A model generated the notes under the pieces. That model made no database searches, was not told the origin of the DNA, and was given only the letters and a program-made list of their open reading frames with translations. From SIG440 sp045580025 (lineage in GTDB: Bacteria > Bacillota > Clostridia > Monoglobales > Monoglobaceae), in assembly GCA_045580025.1 (NCBI GenBank), contig JAZNNB010000059.1, positions 1-12,068 of the forward strand: a stretch of DNA of 12,068 nucleotides. The letters are read 5' to 3'. A program made the position numbers and the translations under genes. This document shows, piece by piece, positions 7,161-12,068 of the stretch. The first letter of the stretch is position 1; the number at the start of each line of letters is the position of its first letter.

Positions 7161-7185
7161 CACAAATAAAATTTTATAACTTGTG
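7161..7185. repeat. AT-rich inverted repeat, possible operator
   Basis: CACAA (7161-7165) and TTGTG (7181-7185) flank a perfect 12-base palindrome ATAAAATTTTAT (7166-7177). The element adjoins the candidate -35 of the minus-strand operon and sits between divergent promoters, so it could be a regulator site. There is no following T run, so it is not a terminator. AT-rich palindromes also occur by chance in such sequence. Confidence 0.35.
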
Positions 7186-7224
7186 TCTTCGGGAAAGGGA
7201 TAGATATAAACAGTGTGTATTTAA

Positions 7225-7254
7225 TTGGTGAGGAAAGCATCGATTAGATATAAT
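7225..7254 (+). promoter_or_regulatory. Secondary candidate promoter, plus strand
   Basis: TTGGTG (7225-7230), 18-base spacer, consensus TATAAT (7249-7254). It lies upstream of the stronger promoter and could give a second, longer leader for the plus-strand operon. Confidence 0.4.
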
Positions 7255-7303
7255 TTGGTTACTATTAACAAATTTATCCTGTAGAATTTCGCAAGATGGG
7301 AAC

Positions 7304-7332
7304 TTGACGAGACATTAAATTTGGTATATAAT
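7304..7332 (+). promoter_or_regulatory. Strong SigA-type promoter of the plus-strand polysaccharide operon
   Basis: TTGACG (7304-7309), exactly 17 bases of spacer, and consensus TATAAT (7327-7332). Expected start near 7339, giving a leader of about 100 bases before the aminotransferase ATG at 7442. One mismatch in twelve makes this the best promoter candidate for the operon. Confidence 0.82.
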
Positions 7333-7350
7333 AAGTTAGATTGGACATCT

Positions 7351-7515
7351 ATGCCTAACTTCAAGGAAAACCCGGAATATCTTGTTGTGCCCACCGGCAA
7401 GAAAACGGCATTTTGTGGGCTGAAAGGTTGTCAACATATTTATGTCAGAAAGAATATGGCTTTCAACGCCCACTACTCATACAGAGGAGCAGAAATTTGT
7501 AAAGGAAGCTTTTGA
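7351..7515 (+). other. Coding-like leader frame (54 codons) overlapping the aminotransferase start
   Basis: An open frame from ATG 7351 to TGA 7515, beginning just after the predicted transcription start and running 74 bases into the aminotransferase gene in another frame. Its first part reads like real protein (MPNFKENPEYLVVPTGKKTA) with codon choice similar to the neighbours, and its base composition contrasts with the AT-rich DNA upstream. It has no good ribosome site. It may be a leader peptide, the remnant of a displaced gene, or chance. I do not recognise the sequence. Confidence 0.3.
7389..7420 (+). other. Possible leader RNA hairpin
   Basis: GCCCAC (7389-7394) can pair with GTGGGC (7415-7420) around a 20-base loop. 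An alternative pairing uses TGCC (7388-7391) with GGCA at 7396-7399 or 7407-7410, so competing structures are possible. The 3' arm ends about 20 bases before the aminotransferase start, and there is no T run, so it is not a terminator. A role in controlling translation is speculative. Confidence 0.3.
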
Positions 7516-8563
7516 TACAAACTGGGTTGCGCCCCTTGGCAAAAATGTCAACGAGTTTGAAAATGAGATTGCAGAATATACCGGTTGTGGTTATGCCGCA
7601 GCAATGACCGCAGGAACTCACGCCCTTCATATGGCAGTGAAAATGGCTGGTGTAGGGCAGGGAGACGTGGTTATTTGTTCGGATTTGACCTTTGCGGCAA
7701 CGGTCAATCCGGTTACATATGAAAATGGCGTTCAGGTTTTTGTGGATTCTGAGCGAGACACGTGGAATATGGACCCTCGTGCGCTTGAGATTGCCCTTGA
7801 AAAATACAAAGGAAGAGTCAAGGCGGTTATTCTTGTTCACCTTTACGGCACGCCGTCAAAGCTTGACGAGATTGTGGCTCTTTGTGAAAAATACAATGTT
7901 CCGCTTATTGAAGATGCGGCAGAATCTTTGGGGGCTACATATAAGGGAAGACAGACCGGCTCTTTTGGAAAATATAATGCCATAAGCTTTAACGGAAACA
8001 AAATCATTACCTCATCAGGTGGCGGAATGTTCTTGTCCGCAGACGAAGAAGCAGTGAAAAAAGTTCGCTTTTATTCAACACAGGCTCGGGATGCGGCGCC
8101 CCACTATCAGCACAGCGAAATTGGTTACAACTATCGTATGAGCAATATTGTGGCAGGGGTTGGCAGAGGTCAGCTTATTCATCTTGATGAGCATATTGAA
8201 TTAAAGAAAAAAATTTATAATACATACAAACAAGAATTTCAGGGACTTCCTGTGGAAATGAATCCTTACCTTGAGTGCAGTGAACCGAATTTTTGGCTTA
8301 GTTGTTTTACTGTTGATGAAGATGTTATGGATAGGGTTACTCCTGAAAAAATACGTCTCAGACTTGAGGAAGAAAATGTCGAGTCACGACCCATATGGAA
8401 ACCCATGCATATGCAACCGGTGTATGCGGACCGTGATTTTGTGGCTTGCGGGGATTTGGTTGGTGAAGATTTATTCAGGAGAGGGCTGTGTCTGCCCTCA
8501 GACATCAAAATGACCGAAGAAGAACAGCTGAAAGTTATTGAAATTATTAAAAGCTTATTCTAA
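7442..8563 (+). CDS. DegT/DnrJ/EryC1/StrS-family sugar aminotransferase (EpsN/PglE-like)
   Basis: A complete 373-residue PLP enzyme that would transfer an amino group from glutamate (usual donor) to a keto-sugar nucleotide, giving an amino sugar for the glycan. The start MSERIWLSTP, then EAFDTNWVAPLG (22-33), is typical of the EpsN/PglE group making UDP-4-amino-4,6-dideoxy-sugars. Visible are AGTHALHMA for phosphate binding (57-65), LIEDAAESLGA with Asp158 for the pyridine nitrogen (155-165), and ISFNGNKIITSSGGG with Lys187 as the Schiff-base lysine (181-195). GYNYRMSNI at 228-236 is also conserved. The only in-frame start is this ATG, since a stop lies seven codons upstream, yet the best ribosome site (AAAGG) is 14 bases away. 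It is the first gene of the plus-strand operon. The 4,6-dehydratase and acetyltransferase expected for such a sugar are not in the window. Confidence 0.92.
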   Translation: MSERIWLSTPTTHTEEQKFVKEAFDTNWVAPLGKNVNEFENEIAEYTGCGYAAAMTAGTHALHMAVKMAGVGQGDVVICSDLTFAATVNPVTYENGVQVFVDSERDTWNMDPRALEIALEKYKGRVKAVILVHLYGTPSKLDEIVALCEKYNVPLIEDAAESLGATYKGRQTGSFGKYNAISFNGNKIITSSGGGMFLSADEEAVKKVRFYSTQARDAAPHYQHSEIGYNYRMSNIVAGVGRGQLIHLDEHIELKKKIYNTYKQEFQGLPVEMNPYLECSEPNFWLSCFTVDEDVMDRVTPEKIRLRLEEENVESRPIWKPMHMQPVYADRDFVACGDLVGEDLFRRGLCLPSDIKMTEEEQLKVIEIIKSLF

Positions 8564-8571
8564 GCGAAGCT

Positions 8572-8576
8572 AAGGG
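8572..8576 (+). promoter_or_regulatory. Ribosome binding site deciding the family 4 glycosyltransferase start
   Basis: AAGGG, eight bases before the ATG at 8585. An in-frame GTG at 8576 overlaps the site and so is an unlikely start. Confidence 0.7.
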
Positions 8577-8584
8577 TGTTAAAA

Positions 8585-9682
8585 ATGAAAAAAGTATTGT
8601 TTGTAGCATCAATAATGGGACATTTCAGGGCATTTCATATGCCGTATATTCAGCATTTTAAGGAAAAAGGCTATCAGGTTGAAGCAGCTGCCAAGCAAAG
8701 ACCGGGGTTGACGATTTGTGAAACAGAACACAACATTGACTTTGAGAGACAGCCGTTTAAGGTGAAAAATATTCAGGCATACAAAAAACTTAAAAAGATT
8801 ATACAAAGCGGCGAATATGAAATAATCCATTGTCATACCCCCGTTGCAGCGATGATGACAAGATTTGCCGCAAGAAGGGCGAGAAAGCGGGGCACCAGAG
8901 TAATTTATACCGCCCACGGATTTCACTTTTTTAAAGGAGCACCCCTTAAAAACTGGCTTATGTACTTCCCTGTTGAGTGGCTTTGTTCGTTTTTTACAGA
9001 CGACCTTATTACCATAAACCGTGAGGACTTTGCTTTTGCAAAAAAATATTTACACGCAAAAAAAACACACTATGTTCGGGGCGTTGGGGTAAATATTGAC
9101 AAGTTAAAAAACGCTGCGGTCGAATGTGACAAAAAGCGGGAGGAACTTGGGATACCCAAAGACAGCATTGCGGTTTTGTCGGTGGGCGAGCTTAACGTAA
9201 ACAAAAACCATGAAACAGTTCTTCGTGCAATTTCAAAACTTGACCGCAAGGACATAGCCTATGTAATCTGCGGCAAGGGTGGAAGGAAAGAATACCTTGA
9301 AAATCTTGCAAAGGAGCTTGGGATGGAAGACAGGCTGATTTTGGCAGGTTACCGCACAGATGTAGCAGAAATTTATAAATGTTGCGATATTTTTGCGTTT
9401 CCTTCAAAAAGAGAGGGCCTTCCTGTGTCTGTTATGGAGGCGATGGCGGCGGGACTTCCTTGCGTGGTTTCGGATATACGAGGCAACAATGATTTGGTTA
9501 AAGAAAACAAGAATGGCTTTTTGTATAGACCGTTAGATGTTTCCGGTTTTGCAGAAGGGATAAGTGCCATATTGGAAAGTGATGCCTTGAGGGAAAGCTT
9601 CTCCCAAGAAGGGAAAGCGTTGGTAATGAAATTTACCTTGGATGAGGTAAAGGCTGAAATGGCGAAAATATATAATATTTAA
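8585..9682 (+). CDS. Glycosyltransferase family 4 (EpsD-like)
   Basis: A 365-residue GT-B glycosyltransferase, cytoplasmic or membrane-associated, expected to add a sugar to the lipid-linked intermediate with retention of configuration. The acceptor-side N-terminal domain begins KKVLFVASIMGHF and contains IIHCHTPVAAMMTRFAAR (80-97) and VIYTAHGFHFFKGAP (106-120), typical of EpsD-like members. The donor-side C-terminal domain begins near SVGELNVNKNH (199-209) and contains EGLPVSVMEAMAAG (277-290), with the E-x7-E motif at Glu277 and Glu285. The ATG at 8585 is 21 bases after the aminotransferase stop. The donor sugar cannot be told. It is one of at least three glycosyltransferases in this operon, consistent with a repeat unit of several sugars. 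Confidence 0.92.
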   Translation: MKKVLFVASIMGHFRAFHMPYIQHFKEKGYQVEAAAKQRPGLTICETEHNIDFERQPFKVKNIQAYKKLKKIIQSGEYEIIHCHTPVAAMMTRFAARRARKRGTRVIYTAHGFHFFKGAPLKNWLMYFPVEWLCSFFTDDLITINREDFAFAKKYLHAKKTHYVRGVGVNIDKLKNAAVECDKKREELGIPKDSIAVLSVGELNVNKNHETVLRAISKLDRKDIAYVICGKGGRKEYLENLAKELGMEDRLILAGYRTDVAEIYKCCDIFAFPSKREGLPVSVMEAMAAGLPCVVSDIRGNNDLVKENKNGFLYRPLDVSGFAEGISAILESDALRESFSQEGKALVMKFTLDEVKAEMAKIYNI

Positions 9683-9697
9683 AAAGGAGAAATAGGA

Positions 9698-10408
9698 ATG
9701 ATACCAAAAACTATTCACTATTGTTGGTTTGGCGGAAATCCCCTTAGTGACCTTGCGAAAAAATGCATTGAAAGCTGGAAAAAATATTGTCCTGATTATG
9801 AAATAATAGAGTGGAACGAAAGCAACTTTGACATTAACTGCAATACTTTTGTAAAACAGGCTTACGAAAACAAAAAATATGCATTTGTTTCGGATTATGT
9901 GAGGCTTTATGCAATGTATAACTATGGCGGCGTTTATATGGATACTGATGTAGAGGTTGTAAAATCTTTGGATGAGTTCCTTGTCCATGAGGCGTTCTCT
10001 GGCTTTGAAAGAAAGGTTTTTATTCCAACGGGAATAATGGCTTCAGAAAAGGGATTTCCTTTGTTTAAAAAATTGTTGGATTATTATTCCGACAGAAGCT
10101 TCGTTAAAGAGGATGGAAGCTTGGATACAGTTACAAATTCCATCATTATAACGGGCATCTTAAAGGGGCTGGGCTTTTGCGCAAATGATCAGTTTCAGGA
10201 GATAGAGGGCTTTGCGTTATATCCCACTGATTATTTTTGCCCATTGAACGGAGCTACCGGAAAGTTGACGATTACAGAAAATACGGCAACAATACATTGG
10301 TTTTCAAATACATGGGCGAGTCCCCAAAGACGATTTATGTCAAAGGTATCAAGACGTATAAAAAGAATACTGGGAGAAAACAGCCTTAAATGGATTAAGT
10401 TTAAATAA
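9698..10408 (+). CDS. Glycosyltransferase with DXD motif (GT32-like, capsular sugar synthesis)
   Basis: A 236-residue GT-A type enzyme of the group with the Gly_transf_sug DXD domain. It starts MIPKTIHYCWFGGNPL, a hallmark of this group. FVSDYVRLYAMYNYGGVYMDTDVEV (63-87) is the core block, with the metal-binding DXD as Asp82-Thr83-Asp84. NTATIHWFSNTWAS near the C-terminus, with its His and Trp residues, is also typical. AAGGAG lies upstream of the ATG, and the gene begins 15 bases after the preceding stop, so it is in the same transcript. It should add a sugar to the growing repeat unit on the cytoplasmic side; donor and linkage are unknown. The C-terminal 25 residues are basic, which may aid contact with the membrane. 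Confidence 0.9.
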   Translation: MIPKTIHYCWFGGNPLSDLAKKCIESWKKYCPDYEIIEWNESNFDINCNTFVKQAYENKKYAFVSDYVRLYAMYNYGGVYMDTDVEVVKSLDEFLVHEAFSGFERKVFIPTGIMASEKGFPLFKKLLDYYSDRSFVKEDGSLDTVTNSIIITGILKGLGFCANDQFQEIEGFALYPTDYFCPLNGATGKLTITENTATIHWFSNTWASPQRRFMSKVSRRIKRILGENSLKWIKFK

Positions 10409-10453
10409 ATTGTTTTTGGTTTAAATACTCCTTAGTAAAAGAGAGAGGACATT

Positions 10454-11623
10454 ATGTATTATTTTATTGTACTGTTTGTGATTTGTGTATATGCGCTTAT
10501 AATTGACAGCGGAATGACAAAACCTGGCGTTATACATTCGAATAAGGATCAACGCATTCTAAATACGATACTTATTGCATTTCTTATCTTGTGCGCAGGT
10601 CTTAGAAATGTCGGGGGCACGGATTTCTTAGTATATGGAAAAGTTTATATGAACACCCCAACCCTTGGCGAGTTTATAGAAAAATTTGATGTGATATATG
10701 ACAAATATTACGTATATGGTATGGATAAAGGTTATTTGATAATAAATTCCATCTTTAAGACGCTGGGTTTTAGTTATTATGGCTACAACTTTATGCACTC
10801 GCTGTTGGTGATATGTGCAATTTACTTTTTTACAAGAAAATATGGTAATAATTTTGCTATGGTCGTTATGTTTATGATGTATAAAATGTTCTTCTATGAC
10901 TTTTTTATAAGCCTCAGGCAAACGATAACCATTGCGATATTTATGGGAATGCTGTCAGATATCGAAAAGAAGCATTGGGTAAGATATTACATAATGTGCT
11001 GTGTTTGTTATTATATCCACGCGGCAGCCAGTGTTCTTTTTATCGTATATTTTGTAAGGTATCTTAAATTATCAAAACAGACCTTGCTTCTTTTGAACCT
11101 AATTTTCTTGCCGACCCTTGCGTTGTCTGCTCTAAACGTACCCGTGCTCAGCATCTTTGACTATATACTTGACTGGAATGTTTTTTCTTCAGAGCAAATT
11201 GCGGAGAAGGCGACGGGGCTTATTGTCAATGCTTCTGATAGCGGTATAAACTGGCTTCATACGGCAGAATATTTTGTTATAATGTTTTTCCTTTCGTGGT
11301 TTTATGACGATATTGAAAAGGAATTTCCAAACTCAGAAATGATGATAAAAATGTTTGTGTGTTTGCTTCCTATTTTCACATTGTTCAGAAATTATGAAAT
11401 CCTCACTCGCTGGAAGGATTATTTCACTATTTCATATGGGTTTATTTTTGTGTATCTCAGTGGCATAAGAGAGAAAAAGTATCAAAGTCTTATTATGTTA
11501 ATACTCGTTCTTTGGTGTGGATTTGGATTTTTCAGATATATATCTTTGTTTGAGGAGGGCTCATTTAAGAATTATATACCCGTGTACAGATATGGTGTGC
11601 CGTTCTTTACCAAATTTAACTGA
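10454..11623 (+). CDS. EpsG-family polysaccharide polymerase
   Basis: A 389-residue integral membrane protein with roughly ten hydrophobic segments, matching the EpsG/Wzy-like family that joins repeat units on the outer face of the membrane. Family marks are LCAGLRNVGGTDF (46-58, with Arg51 and Asp57), ISLRQTITIA (152-161) in a membrane segment, and IHAAA (188-192). The long segment at 61-105 between helices, rich in Tyr and Asp, is also typical. GAGAGGA lies shortly before the ATG. A 45-base gap separates it from the preceding glycosyltransferase gene with no terminator in it. The stop is doubled (TGATAA). Polymerases of this type are poorly conserved in sequence, so the general class is secure while the linkage formed is not predictable. 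Its presence indicates a polymer and not just a short decoration. Confidence 0.87.
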   Translation: MYYFIVLFVICVYALIIDSGMTKPGVIHSNKDQRILNTILIAFLILCAGLRNVGGTDFLVYGKVYMNTPTLGEFIEKFDVIYDKYYVYGMDKGYLIINSIFKTLGFSYYGYNFMHSLLVICAIYFFTRKYGNNFAMVVMFMMYKMFFYDFFISLRQTITIAIFMGMLSDIEKKHWVRYYIMCCVCYYIHAAASVLFIVYFVRYLKLSKQTLLLLNLIFLPTLALSALNVPVLSIFDYILDWNVFSSEQIAEKATGLIVNASDSGINWLHTAEYFVIMFFLSWFYDDIEKEFPNSEMMIKMFVCLLPIFTLFRNYEILTRWKDYFTISYGFIFVYLSGIREKKYQSLIMLILVLWCGFGFFRYISLFEEGSFKNYIPVYRYGVPFFTKFN

Positions 11624-11639
11624 TAAAGGAGAATAAATT

Positions 11640-12068
11640 ATGAAACCCCTTGTGACAGTTTTCACTCCGACTTATAACAGGGCAGGGTATCTCGGAAAGC
11701 TTTTTGAGAGCCTTAAAAACCAGACTAATCATAACTTTAAATGGCTTATTATAGACGATGGAAGTAGCGACAATAGCGAAGAGGTTGTGAAAGGCTTTAT
11801 TGATGGGTGCGACTTTGAAATAGAGTATATAAAAAAGGAAAACGGCGGTAAGCACACAGCGCTTAACATGGCATTCAAAATGGTGGATAGCTATTATACT
11901 TTTATTGTAGACAGTGATGATACATTGACAAGTGATGCAATCCAGCTTATCTATGACAACGATTCAACCGTTAAAGAACAAAATCTTGGGGGCATATGTT
12001 TTTTGCGCGGGCATAACGAGAACCGAGTTATAGGAACTGCTTTCCCCCAAGGTGGTGTTTTTAACGAT
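11640..12068 (+). CDS. Glycosyltransferase family 2 (3' truncated)
   Basis: The first 143 codons of a GT-A family 2 glycosyltransferase that runs off the window. It starts MKPLVTVFTPTYNRAGYL, then WLIIDDGSSDNS (35-46, nucleotide-binding Asp pair), KKENGGKHTALNMAF (65-79), and FIVDSDDTL (88-96), in which Asp91-Ser-Asp93 is the DXD metal site. AAAGGAG lies upstream of the ATG, 16 bases after the polymerase stop, so it belongs to the same operon. The GGKHTALN variant is common among Bacillota family 2 enzymes in polysaccharide loci. The acceptor-side C-terminal region, which would help judge specificity, is missing. The gene is probably intact beyond the edge. Confidence 0.9.
   Translation, partial: MKPLVTVFTPTYNRAGYLGKLFESLKNQTNHNFKWLIIDDGSSDNSEEVVKGFIDGCDFEIEYIKKENGGKHTALNMAFKMVDSYYTFIVDSDDTLTSDAIQLIYDNDSTVKEQNLGGICFLRGHNENRVIGTAFPQGGVFND

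Larger units (their letters stand above)
7056..7441. other. Divergent intergenic control region of the polysaccharide locus
   Basis: A 386-base gap between the two glycan operons. From left to right it holds the minus-strand ribosome site, a candidate minus promoter, an AT-rich palindrome (7161-7185), two candidate plus-strand promoters (7225-7254 and 7304-7332), and a more GC-rich leader of about 100 bases before the aminotransferase gene. The left two thirds are very AT-rich; the part from about 7351 on has coding-like composition. I see no tRNA, recognisable riboswitch or insertion-sequence end. Confidence 0.7.

Noticed and set aside
7333..7441. Known riboswitch (for example cyclic-di-GMP class) in the leader of the polysaccharide operon
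   Set aside because: The conserved bases and helices of classes I could recall are not present; only a short hairpin is visible.
9533..9988. 151-codon minus-strand open frame across the GT4/GT32 junction
   Set aside because: It lies antisense to two genes with clear motifs and its composition is that of a reverse-strand shadow.
1..12068. Mobile element or horizontally acquired island boundary
   Set aside because: No transposase, integrase, tRNA end, terminal inverted repeats or long direct repeats were seen, although polysaccharide loci are often exchanged between strains.

Overview
The window looks like a moderately AT-rich chromosome segment from a Gram-positive anaerobe of the Clostridia (Bacillota). 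The evidence is strong AGGAGG-type ribosome binding sites before nearly every gene, SigA-like promoters, compact intrinsic terminators, and EpsG/EpsD/EpsN-like polysaccharide genes of the type common in that phylum. The exact taxon cannot be read from the sequence. No RNA genes, CRISPR array, insertion sequence or phage gene was seen.

Left part (1-3850) is housekeeping and transport. A nicotinamidase-type hydrolase, cut by the window edge, overlaps the nuclease gene sfsA by four bases and both run into a perfect hairpin terminator. Facing them on the minus strand is a two-gene unit: a TRAP-type (DctM-like) large permease and an 88-residue membrane protein starting directly behind it. A LysR-family regulator lies divergently and shares a promoter region with that unit. 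No solute-binding protein (DctP) or normal-size DctQ subunit is present.

Right part (3848-12068) is a surface or exopolysaccharide locus split into two divergent operons around a 386-base intergenic region. The minus-strand operon encodes, in transcription order, a sugar-transfer-associated ATP-grasp protein, a membrane phosphoglycosyl transferase that would prime synthesis on the lipid carrier, and a second, different ATP-grasp ligase. The plus-strand operon encodes a DegT-family sugar aminotransferase, a family 4 glycosyltransferase, a family 32-like glycosyltransferase, an EpsG-like polymerase and the start of a family 2 glycosyltransferase; it continues past the window. Flippase, chain-length control, nucleotide-sugar dehydratase and acetyltransferase genes are not in view.

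Taken together the locus suggests a lipid-linked polysaccharide or glycan repeat unit containing an amino sugar. The combination of an aminotransferase with two ATP-grasp enzymes, and no visible acetyltransferase, raises the inference that the amino sugar (or a uronic acid) is decorated through an amide bond. Other points for a second look are the orphan TRAP-like transporter, the unusual coding-like leader with weak translation signal before the aminotransferase gene, and non-consensus motifs in the priming transferase and one ATP-grasp enzyme.
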